Of a DNA stretch of 64,000 nt, positions 24,046 to 33,772 are shown one piece after another (the first letter of the stretch is position 1; each line of letters opens with the position of its first letter). The notes beneath the pieces were generated by a model. The model was not told the origin of the DNA, ran no database searches, and saw only the letters and a list, made by a program, of their open reading frames with translations. This stretch comes from Dasypus novemcinctus (Eukaryota; Chordata; Mammalia; Cingulata; Dasypodidae), in contig NC_080686.1 in NCBI RefSeq assembly GCF_030445035.2, positions 781,931-845,930 of the forward strand. The letters run 5' to 3'. Made by a program: the position numbers and the translations under genes.

Positions 24046-24462
24046 CTCCTTTTTCTTTCAGGCTCTAAATCTTCCTTTAATATTTCCTGCAAGATGGATT
24101 ATTTATTTCAGACTCTCTTAGTTTCTGTTTGTGAACATTTTAAACTCATCTTCATATTGGAAGGACAGTTTTGCTGGATGTAAGATTCTTGGCAGTTTTT
24201 CTCTTTTAGTCTCTTAATTGTGTCATACCAGTGTTTTCTTGCCTCCTTGATTTCTGATGAGAAATCTGCATATGTCTTACTGGGCATTCCTTGTAAGTGA
24301 TGGTTTGCTTCTCCCTTATTGATCTCAGAATTTTCTCATCTTTGACATTTGTCATTCTGAGTATATGTGTCTTGGAGTTGGTTTACTTGGATTTATTGTG
24401 ATTGGGTATGGTGGGCTTCTTGGACATGTAGGTCATTTCTTTTGTGAGAGTTGGGGAATTTT

Positions 24463-24999
24463 TTGTGTGTGTGTGGAAGTTCTTTAATTTTTGAATCTCC
24501 ATTGGAACAAACAGCTGTTTAAGGTGAGAATCATTTTTATAATTTACTTTGAAAATTTTTGAAAGAATAATAGACACATAATGAAAGACTGATAACCAGC
24601 AAGACATCAGACTCTAGCGGGCTATGATTCACATGGAAATTGGGGAGCATTTCAATGGTGAGAAACATGAACTCCCTTTATCCTAAATCTAGGTGATAGT
24701 TTCATCTATTTTTTTATTGACTTTGTAATAATATTACATTAAAAAAATATATATATATGAGGTCCCATTCAACCCCACCACCCCCACCCCACCTCTCCCC
24801 CTCCCCCCCAGCAACACTCCTTCCCATCATCATGACACATCCATTGCATTTGGCAAGTACATCTTTGGGCACCTCTGCACCTCATGGTCAATGGTGCACA
24901 TCATGGCCCATACTGTCCCCCATTCCATCCAGTGGGCCCTGTGAGGATTTACAATGTCCGGTGATTGCCCCTGAAGCACCATCCAGGGCAGCTCCTTGT
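24463..24999 (-). mobile_element. 5'-truncated L1 3' end with candidate 3' transduction
   Basis: A perfect 16-bp duplication AGAGTTGGGGAATTTT flanks it (24447-24462 and 25000-25015). About 290 bp (24710-24999) is L1 3' UTR. The remaining ~240 bp between the L1 terminus and the left T-run (24463-24705) is not L1-like and probably derives from 3' flank of the source element. Confidence 0.75.
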
Positions 25000-25182
25000 A
25001 GAGTTGGGGAATTTTAATCTATTTCCTCAGATAGTCTTTCAAGCTCATTTCTCTTCATGGAGCCTCTGCAATGTCCATGGCTTGGTCTTTTTGCCCCTAT
25101 GTTCTTCTCTGCATCTTATTCTGTGTTCTACATGAGCAAGTGTCCACCTCATCCTGATTTAATAAAATAAAAGTGAAACTTT

Positions 25183-25341
25183 AAAAAAGTTTTTAAAAAA
25201 ATTTCTCTCCCCTCCCTCTTCATCCCCCCAGTTTTCCATTCTCTGTGTCCATTTGCTGTGTGTTCTTCTGTCTGCTTGCCTTCTTGTCAGTGGCACCAGG
25301 AATCTGTGTCTCTTTATTGCATTACCTTGCTGTGTCAGCTC
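25183..25341 (-). mobile_element. 5'-truncated DAS-SINE
   Basis: Contains the A-tail side and the 'tttccattctctgtgtccat' body but stops at 'tgctgtgtcagct', lacking the tRNA-like head. A 14-bp duplication AAAAGTGAAACTTT (25169-25182 and 25342-25355) shows it was truncated on insertion. Confidence 0.9.
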
Positions 25342-25355
25342 AAAAGTGAAACTTT

Positions 25356-26660
25356 TTAATTCAGTACAATCAGAGGGGTATCATGCCCAGAGGAACAGAC
25401 CAGTTTACAACCATAATCAATATGTTTTTTGAATTATCATAAATAATATCAAGCTATCATAGGAGGGATGTATTTCATGTAATGTTCAAATATAAGCTAA
25501 TGCCCAAACTTTAGGTTGAAACACTGTCCACTATTAGATGTGAACCAATCTTGAGTTGTACATGCATTAATTCTGTGATTGTGGCAATTCCGATTGAACT
25601 AGTAAATTACAATTTTCACATATACAAGAATATGGCTTAGGCATTTTATGGATTTTTCCTATATATAGGACTGATAAGCTACAATTGTTATTCTTGAATC
25701 TACATGATGATTGCATTTCCACATTACCTTCTGTAGAGCAGGTGCTCAGGGATATCTTCTAGTGCTTCCTTTTCTTTGGCCTGATAGTGATTTTGGTGCT
25801 ACTGATGGACTAGTGTCATGGACAGTAGATACTTTTGACTGAGAAACAAATTTTCTTTTTTGTGCCCTTGAAGCAAAACCTGGGAAAATTATTCTTAATC
25901 GGAAGATCTGTTAACATTTTACTGACAAAGGTAGGAACGTTATTCATAATTTATTTGCAATTCAAACATTTGATCCCCTGATTCATAAGTTGCCTAGTGG
26001 GCCCATGTGCATCAAAGTAGGGTTTCAAGAAAATCTTTTGTGTTTCCTTGAAACACCCAACAGACAGATATGAAGGCATGTGAATGTTACAGTAGGTGAT
26101 GTGACTACTTAGCTTAACTTACAATGTTGGGCAGTATTTGTAAACTCTGTAGGCTTGGGAAATTTCAGCAATATGCACAGATGCTAGACCTCCCTTGTAC
26201 AGTATCTATTTCTGCTTCACAGTTCCAAGTGTAGGTTCAGTGTATTGATGTTAATGATAGGGTATGCATTAGGCTTTTCTGCATGAGATTGGGAACCTTT
26301 GTCTCTGCCTGGCATTCTCCATCTGAGTTTGTGTATAGTAAAGACTCACTACATGTGGCTTTGATGAGGACTAATAATTTCCCATGTGTAAATTTTGTAG
26401 TGGTAAGATGAGATTATTTTCTTGACATAATTGATAGTGGCAATTGTCTTGTGCAAAGAAAACCTGTGCCCAGGATAAATACACAGAAGGGCACACACAC
26501 ACGAAGCATGCACAATCACACTACATAGTTATCCATTAACAAACCATAACTCCACTTTGTGGTAAGCAAGACCACCCAAAGGGACCACCGCTGACTCCAG
26601 GATCTGTAGAAACATGATCAAGGGTCTTTTCCTGGAAATCACTTTCTCACCACACCCTCA
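25356..26660. other. Non-repetitive sequence, no gene seen
   Basis: AT-rich, no recognised repeat apart from a short CA run near 26500. It would be 3' flank or 3' UTR if the exon-like blocks at 26665-27337 belong to a minus-strand gene. Confidence 0.4.
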
Positions 26661-26664
26661 GTCC

Positions 26665-26799
26665 TTATTCCCACATGGATATGGAATCACTGCGTTCTCC
26701 ACTCCGAATCAAGGAAGCCCCATCATAGTCATCTAGATTCCTTCCCTGAGCCAGAGGGACACCATAACATGCACCTTTTCCTCTGGTAGTTGAGGCCAC
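26665..26799 (-). other. Exon-like block, possible terminal coding exon
   Basis: On minus, a good acceptor ('tttccttcattgcag', AG ending at 26800) opens 44 codons (VASTTRGKGACYGVPLAQGR..., acidic NLDDYDG, ending DSISMWE) and a TAA at 26667-26665. Its end is similar to 61200-61260 on minus. The family is not recognised. An open frame this short can occur by chance. Confidence 0.25.
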
Positions 26800-26879
26800 C
26801 TGCAATGAAGGAAAAGAAATGCTGAGGTTATATGAACCTGTGTGTTGTTTGCATTTTTTTCCTTCTTGGTGTCTCTAGA

Positions 26880-27350
26880 AAAGAGGATGGGAAACCATGA
26901 TCATATCAAGATCACAAAAACAAGATTAGAAGACACCTGTAGAAAAGGCCTTGAGGAGTTTTCTTTCAAGTCCATTTTGGTTGATAGTTAAAAAAATTCT
27001 TAATCCAAAGAGGAAAAAATGCCGCTATTGATAAGGCCTTTTAGCATACACTTTCCAATGTGATGCTATTGACATTGAATGCCCTTGGATCCAGGTATCC
27101 ACTAGTAAGGGATTGTACTCACACACACATACAATACACACACAAGAGGATGGTACCTAGCTTCTATGATCTGCATGATGTTTATAAATCTGAACTTGAC
27201 AGAAAAGACAAAAACCAAGAAGGCAACATAACTATGTCAAACAAAGATAGGCAACCTCACCTTGGCATTAGATGGGTTCTCCTCTTCTGCCTTGGCATTT
27301 AGGAAGTTCCTCTAGTGGGTCTCCTGGGGGACCTAGGCTGAGAAAGAATA
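26880..27350 (-). repeat. Paralogous block, copy 1, with exon-like segment 27261-27337
   Basis: One of three homologous blocks (others about 61740-62200 and 62900-63260), all in the same orientation. On minus it has an acceptor 'ttattctttctcag' and 77 bp ending AAG before GTGAGG, and about 290 bp downstream a conserved ATGGACTTGA context (ATG at 26975-26973). The exon-like part has a stop in each frame, so if coding it is decayed or is a 5' UTR exon. Family unknown. Confidence 0.45.
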
Positions 27351-27606
27351 ACTGTCAGTATATAGGTGGTTCTGCCCATGAATTGCTCAGCGAACTTTTC
27401 ATGTAGGACCAAGAGTATACTTTATGTATGTTGATTAACAAGTATGAACTGAGCTGCTGCTGGGCCATCCACTTCATCCTTTTTATTATTCTTACTTTTT
27501 ATTTATTATCTTGCCTGTGTACATTATATTTCTGCATGTGTAACTATTTGCTTATCTAGCAGTCTCTTAGTTCATTGGGCTGTTGCGACGGCTTGCTCGG
27601 TCGGTA

Positions 27607-27745
27607 GAGGTGGGGTCTGGCTGCGGACGAGGGGTCGGTCCAGCTCTGGATGAGGGGTCGGTCCCGCTTGGGAAGAGGGGTTGGTCCCACCTGGGACAAG
27701 GGGTCGGTCCGGCAGCAGACGAGGGATCGGTCTCACAAGGGGTTG
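27607..27745. repeat. 23-bp minisatellite in the LTR
   Basis: About five imperfect 23-bp units around 'gaggggtcggtcc', with unit starts at 27629, 27652, 27675, 27698 and 27721. Confidence 0.9.
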
Positions 27746-27774
27746 CGCGGTTCGGCTGTTGGGGTTGCCCGGCA

Positions 27775-27880
27775 AAGCTGGCGACGAAGGGGTCGCCCGG
27801 AGAAGCAGGCGACGAAGGGGTCACCCGGAGAAGCAGGCGACGAAGGGGTCACCCGGAGAAGCAGGCGACGAACTGGGGAC
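27775..27880. repeat. 28-bp minisatellite in the LTR
   Basis: Units of 28 bp ('gcgacgaaggggtcacccgg' plus 'agaagcag') start at 27781, 27809, 27837 and 27865; the middle copies are nearly identical. Confidence 0.95.
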
Positions 27881-28149
27881 AAGGGAGGCCAGGCCCTTGT
27901 CGGGGACTCTCAGGACTGGAGGGCGCACGGCAGAAGAACTACCGCGGAGACAAGGTAAACACGCAAGTCCACTTTACTGAGGGAGAGGCAACAGTTTTAT
28001 AGGGGCTGGGGAAGGCTGATTGGTCGAAGCCACGCCCTGTTCTGATTGGTTGCCGGCAAAAGGTCAGTGGGCGGTACTGGATGGGGGAGGGGTGGTGGTT
28101 AGGGATTGGCTGTCGCTGTTGCTGGGAGAAGGGGCAGGGTTTAGGGATT

Positions 28150-28320
28150 GGTGGCTGCTGTTGCTGGGGTGGAGGGCAGACTTGAGTTTCCCGCCCACGC
28201 CTGGCTGTTGCTGCTGTCGGGGGAGGGGAAAAGGGCAGACTGGATTTTTCCGCCCACGCCTGGCTGTTGCTGCTTTCGGGGGCAGGGAAAAGGGCAGACT
28301 GGAATCTTCCGCCCTGCGCC
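28150..28320. repeat. ~59-bp tandem units in LTR U3
   Basis: 'ctggctgttgctgct' followed by 'aaaagggcagactgga' and 'ccgcc' recurs with a period of about 59 bp (starts 28201 and 28260), with a diverged earlier unit near 28151. Confidence 0.8.
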
Positions 28321-28579
28321 TGCACAGGGAGAAAGAAGAAGAAGGGTAGCGCCCCACAGGCATCGTGTGGTTCCATCTGGGAGGAGGGGCGGCCACGGAA
28401 GCATGGCTGCCGAGAAGGGGAGACCCGAGGGCACTCTGCGCCCATGCCGAGCTCCCTTCAGGGGTGGCGGTGAGTCCGACCAGCCACCCTATTATGGGGG
28501 CAGTGGCTTGGCCTGCCGTGGCTGCTCCCCCGCCAGGCCAGCAAACCACACTTCAGCCTGAGGGGTGACCGCAGGCTGT

Positions 28580-30570
28580 TCTTCTGTCTACTGCTCTGTA
28601 GGAAAGAGCCTTCTCTTTGATTACTTGCAAAAAAAACTTACTCTATTTTCCCCTTGGTTACTTTTAGGAAGCCAAGTTTGGTTCAGTGAAAGTAGAAATA
28701 GTTACCTCCTTAAAATGGGAATTTTGGATAATTACCAAGAATGTAAAGGAATTTGTGTTTTGGGCCATAAACTCATGCTTAGGAAAGAAAACTCTTAACA
28801 TGTGCTTTGGGAAATTGCTTATATGCATCAAATCAACAGGTACACAATTATACTGAGCTAATCATGCTTCAGGATAAATTAAAGTGGAATAGCATGCTAA
28901 AAACAAGTCCAGTACCCTTCATTGTGAAATGCCTCCTTTCCTATCTCCACTGTTCAGATTCACTCTAAATTTCTGAAACAAATAATTTAATACATGCTTA
29001 ATGTGTAAAGAACAGCATCAAAATGGACATCATAATATGATCCCCCAATGAATACCTAGAGTGAACAGAAGTGAGGGCTGAAGGAATAATAAAAAATATT
29101 CAAGTATTCTAAATAGAAGTTCATTTTAAGTCAACCAGCTTGATAGAATAATCAAAAATATAAATTAAGGAATAACAAAAATATAAAACTCATCTAAAAC
29201 TCTTCATTATCAAATGAAAAGGAGAAACTGTAAAGAGATGAAAATAATTTGTGAACAGTAAACTAGCTCCTTTGGAGGAGTGAGTTAATTAGCGGGTCCA
29301 TATGAGCATTCCAGCATTCCTCTGGAGCAGCAATTGAGATTTCCCATCTCTGTGAACTGTAGTAATGAAGCTGAGAGCTTTTCTACCTGCTGCCAACTTT
29401 GCAACTCTATGAGCAGAGTGTCAGAGCCATGAGCCACACATGCTTCATGAGATAACCACAGTGAGGGGCCATCCCAGAATGTTCAGAGTGCATGTGTTCT
29501 CCACTTTGCAAGGTCCAGCTGCTGCTGTATAGACTCGTGTGTTTTTACATGGACAAGTGTGTCATTTCGGAGTAAATGTTTTGTTTTAAAAATGGAATCC
29601 TAGACCCATACATTATCTTCTTTGAAAATAAGTTACATGAGGGATAATGATCTTTTCCCCTGCATTGTCACCAATAGTGAGATTTCAAAGTGAGGAAGAA
29701 CAAAGCTGAAATCCTAGGTTATTACATAATGATTGAAAACACTATTAGTTTGCCCATGTATCATGGGTTAGGAGTTCAGCAGGGAGCAGTGGGGATGTCT
29801 GTTCTGCTTTATGATGTCTTGGGCCTCAGCAGTAAGAGCTCCCTGTCTGGGATTGTTTCTACAGCCAGGAGTTTGACTCATCTGGCTTGACTTCACTCAC
29901 TTGCTGTGGTTGAAGCTGGCTTTGCCTTGATGACCTATGTCACCAGGCCTTCTAGGCAGCAGGGAAGTCTCAGAACAGGTTGGTCAAAGAACTTGTAATC
30001 ATATTTTCAAACCACAACACACCTGGACTAGCTTAAGAAATACTCAGTCACCGGATGCCACTCCAAAGTATAGGATGCAGATTTTGGCCATGGGATAGGA
30101 TCATGAGTTAGGTACACAGGGTTGACACCTACCTCCTTCACCATGAGCTGGGCAGCAGGTAAACAAAGGCATCTCAGGTTCCTCAGATGACAGTATTGGC
30201 CATTTTAAAAGTAAAGTCTTCCATATATGGTGTTCTATGAGGAAAACATTCACTTCCCACACAGGACAGGTCAGGTTAACAGTGGGTACATGCCCTCAGA
30301 GCTTCCTGAACTTCTCTTTCTAAGCAGTGCACAGACTTGTAAATCCAAATAGATTTGTATAGTTTGCAGAGTGGTCACTTTCACTGGAGGCATGAAGCCC
30401 TGTGAGGCCAAAGATTGACTCTTTTGTTCCTCACCAGCTTTTCACTCAGTGATGAGCACAGAGAGGGATCCCCACAGATTGTATCAACTTCCTCTTCTTT
30501 CACCAGGCTGTTTCAGGATTTTTGCAGGACAGGAGGTATCTGGACATCGATTTGGTGGGAAGGTAACAGA
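28580..30570. other. No gene seen
   Basis: Mostly AT-rich. A segment near 29760-29980 ('gggttaggagttcagcaggg') resembles an old interspersed repeat but I could not assign it. No convincing exon or RNA gene. Confidence 0.4.
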
Positions 30571-30589
30571 AAAAATACACGGAGGTCCC

Positions 30590-30852
30590 GGCTGCGTGGA
30601 AAGTTCCCTCCTTGGGTGGGCAGAGCCACAGCACTGGGCGCTGCTGCAGCACTGGGCGCTGCTGTGGCATTTTTTGTTCTTGTTTTTTTTTTTTTTTTTT
30701 TTTTTTTTGGAGGCTCTGCAGTACTGGGAAATTCATAAGCCCTGAGTGGCCTATTGGGGGGTTAATAGGACAGGAGGCGTTTGCAGACTGATTTGGGGAG
30801 ACAAACGGGAGTTTTATTGCGAAACGGGGGAATTTTTGATTGCAGACACAAA
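30590..30852. mobile_element. Composite repeat fragment related to an L1 5' UTR
   Basis: In plus order: two 18-bp units 'gcactgggcgctgctgca', a T-run of about 27 (30682-30708), then a module 30709-30852 starting 'ggaggctctgcagtactggg'. The same order (GC-rich tandem array, T-rich stretch, this module) is found on the minus strand of L1 copy B at about 43553-42755. No L1 ORF follows here. Confidence 0.6.
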
Positions 30853-33364
30853 CAGTTCACACTTTTAACAATTTCCTGGTCCACACCGGAGAAAAGGCCT
30901 TCCTGCATCCTTCCACATCTATTCCATGCTTTTGTTGTCATTGGAAGATATTCACCTATAGTCTCCATTATATCTGGGTGATAGCAATGTTTTCTAGAAA
31001 ATTCCAGAACTTCAGGCATTGGCCATATGAAATGCATGTAGTTATGGTACATACTTAGTGAACAGATCAATGAACATTCCCAAAACATTGTCATCCATAA
31101 TAATTATTTAATGCATTATAAAAATAGGTGTAGAAAATTACCAATATTCAATAAATGTCATTTTTTAGAAAATACAAGAATATGAAAACATATTTCCCCC
31201 TTGACAGCATATACTAAAATATCTAGGTCACTTTTAAAAATAACAGTAAAATATACATAAATAATATTACTTTCATAAAATTTTCCACAGGAAAACCATG
31301 AATGAAATTATGTGTAACAAACCAAAGAATTAGATTAATGCAGATGCAAACATTTCTTTCTCCTCTTTGTCACTGAACAGGAAATATAAAAACTAATGCT
31401 AAAAACTTTATGTAAATTATATACTAATAATCCTTACTTTATAAAAATGATATGGCATTATAATGTAGCTTTTAATAAGGAGTGCAGAGACAGAAATGCA
31501 ATCTTAACATGGAATCTCCTTCATGTATTTTAAGTATTTCCCCAACAGAAATTTCAAAATGAGTAAAGCAATGGGTAAAATGCTAAATAACCACAACTTG
31601 GGTGATTTACCTTGTACATAAATTTCATGTCAGTAAAGCTCTTGAAACTGCGTTAAAGATTGGTATATGAATACAATGGAACAAAACTTAACAAGTGATA
31701 TGTTGAAAACAAATATTTGATATGGTAAGATCCAAATGAAAGAAAAAGCTGGAATACTTTCTGGTAAAACAATATAAGTTGTCTCATGATGTTCTTAAAT
31801 GATCAGTTTACATATAAATATGTGCTATGAAATGTTAGAGAAAAAATGGTTTCTAGTATTAGAAGTGATTTCCCTTGAATGGTAAGATTATTTGTGATTT
31901 TCATTTCCTTTGCTTTCTCTTCTGTATCACGGATTTTTGGATTAGGGTATATAAATTGCAATAAGATATATTTTGAGTGCTAATGAGTCTATGAAAGGGA
32001 AAAAAACTTGAATGGCCTTGTGAAGATTTGTCTTGAAATGATTTTCCAATACTTTATCCATGATATTTTGACAGCATCTATGATGTTCAAAGTCAGAAGA
32101 TTAATGTGACTAGGATCATGACCCTTGGAGCCACAGGGTCAGGGCTAAACCCAGACTCTGCCCTTACCAATTGGGCAACTTAGATAGTGTGGGTCTCATT
32201 TCCTTTTGTGAAATACAGAGATAATACCTCATAGGCTGCCTTAGGAAGGAAATTATGGTCCTGCCTAAAATCCAGTCTCAATCTGTATTATTCTATTGTT
32301 ATCCATAGGTTTTTATTGTTATAATTATTTGTCTGATGACTCAGTTACATTTCTGCATATAGCGTTAACAGACAATGATCACATAATTAGAGTCCCACTG
32401 AGATAAGTGGACCAGTCTCAGATGATGTGACTGGTTGAGCCCTAATTCTCCTAAAGGCAGTTTTGGCCAATCAGGTGGCTAGTACTTCCTAGGAAGTGTT
32501 TGTCTTTTCAGAGCCTGTCTTTGTCTCCCTTGAGGAGTTTCCAATGACTTAGGCAGAATGAAGCCAGCACTTCAAGGCCTTCTTGTATGCCTGACTTTTC
32601 ATTCTATTATAAATCTGTTAGCACAGAAGCTGCCTCCTCTAGGCATCAGGGGGTCTAGAAATGGACTCTCCTTTCCTTAGCTGACACACTCAGATGCATC
32701 ATTTTTTCTCAAATGCGTTGTCTCAGTATTCATTTTGCAGTTTTCAAAAATATTGTGAATAACAGAGAAAAAATACAAAAATAAAAATAAAAAATAAATA
32801 AATAAAATTTCCTTTATAGCCTGAAAAAAAATATGGATCCCAAAGTGCTTTCCTTTGTATGGATTGTATCTATGAATATTTTTCTTTTTATAAACTGAAA
32901 CTGACTCGTAGGGTTACATAACGACAATGGTATCTGTGTAGGTGATTTTCTCCCAATATTCTTTCTAAAAATGATAGTACACCCTGAAAACAAAATAAGA
33001 AATTTATGAAACAGCCACACTCTCAGCATGCATTTTAGAGAAAGAATGTTGAAATGTCAAAAATAAATTTGAGGACAAATAAGAATAACAATGAACCATA
33101 GAGGAGCTCTCACCCTTCCTCCTATCCCCACATGAGTTGAAAAATATCCAACAAAGGCAGATTGAGAGGAACTGTTGGGAAAAAAGATGAGGGAAGAGAT
33201 AAACCATTCTTATGATGTTCTAAAACTTCACATAAAGAGTAACACCCAGAAGAGTGAACTGGTAAAATATAAGTCTGGAAATTCAGAGCATGGAATATAG
33301 GGAAAGTCCTTCACAATATTTATAAATTTAAAGAGCTGATAATGTTAAAGAAGCAAAAATAGTC
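30853..33364. other. AT-rich sequence, no gene seen
   Basis: About 2.5 kb of AT-rich DNA. A lone peptide resembling a zinc-finger linker (HTGEKAF, near 30883-30903 on plus) lacks paired Cys or His residues and is not taken as a gene. Confidence 0.45.
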
Positions 33365-33369
33365 CCTTG

Positions 33370-33466
33370 GGGGAGGCAGATGTAGCTCAAGTGGTTGAGC
33401 ACTTGCTTCCCATGTACCACATCCTGGGTTTGACCCCAATACCTCCTGAAAACAAATAAATGAAAA
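33370..33466 (+). mobile_element. Short tRNA-derived SINE, first of a pair
   Basis: Starts 'ggaggcagatgtagctcaag', with a box-A-like TAGCTCAAGTGG and a box-B-like GGGTTTGACCCC, ends 'tacctcctgaaaacaaataa'. Distinct from the long DAS form. Confidence 0.8.
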
Positions 33467-33480
33467 AAGCAACTCTTATT

Positions 33481-33575
33481 GGGAGCAGATGTAGCTCAGT
33501 TGTTCAGTGCCTGCTTCCCATGTATGAGGTCCTGGGGGGCATTCCCAGATACCTCCTAAAACAAGAATAATAAAC
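33481..33575 (+). mobile_element. Short tRNA-derived SINE, second of a pair
   Basis: Same family and orientation as the copy 15 bp upstream: 'gggagcagatgtagctcagt' to 'tacctcctaaaacaagaata'. The box-B region is altered ('ggggggcattccc'). Confidence 0.8.
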
Positions 33576-33747
33576 AGTGCATTAGGAAGTCCTGGGGTCA
33601 TTCCATCTAAAAAAGCATCAAGTATATGAGAAAACTAGCAAAATAAAATTTTTCACAAAACCATGCTAAGCAAAAGAATACAACACGGGGAACTTTGAAT
33701 CATGATTTTAAAAGAATAGATAAAAATGTGTAAGAGAGAGTTTGAGT

Positions 33748-33764
33748 TGTTTTTGTTTACTTTG
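33748..33764. repeat. 17-bp target-site duplication, left copy (L1 copy B)
   Basis: TGTTTTTGTTTACTTTG, identical to 43554-43570 on the far side of the L1. Confidence 0.95.
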
Positions 33765-33772
33765 TTTTTTTT

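Larger units (their letters stand above)
22690..25150 (-). mobile_element. Old L1, right part of the split element
   Basis: Continues the L1 cut at 11463. 22690-22919 encodes ORF2 (LEINKRQEKGKFANVWRLNN, then WVKEEIASEISKRI), followed by the endonuclease region, then ORF1-like sequence to about 25150. It is interrupted at 23632-24045 by a DAS-SINE and at 24463-24999 by an L1 tail. Confidence 0.85.
27584..28573 (-). mobile_element. Solo LTR of an endogenous retrovirus (6-bp target duplication)
   Basis: Termini are TGCGAC...GACCGCA and the flanks are GGCTGT at 27578-27583 and 28574-28579, typical of class II (beta-like) elements. Read on minus, U3 contains two CCAAT boxes (28049-28044, 28023-28018), a GC-type box at 28037-28030 and TATAAAA at 28001-27995, then an AGTAAA polyadenylation-like signal at 27978-27973. 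U5 follows to 27584. No internal viral genes remain; the long frames on both strands come from its high GC content and tandem repeats. Confidence 0.8.

Noticed and set aside
27583..28561. Several 100-168-codon frames on both strands suggesting a gene
   Set aside because: The region is a solo LTR with minisatellites; the frames are compositional.
30840..31058. Peptide with HTGEKAF resembling a zinc-finger linker
   Set aside because: No paired Cys or His residues before or after it, and only one linker-like match, so chance or an unrecognisable relic.
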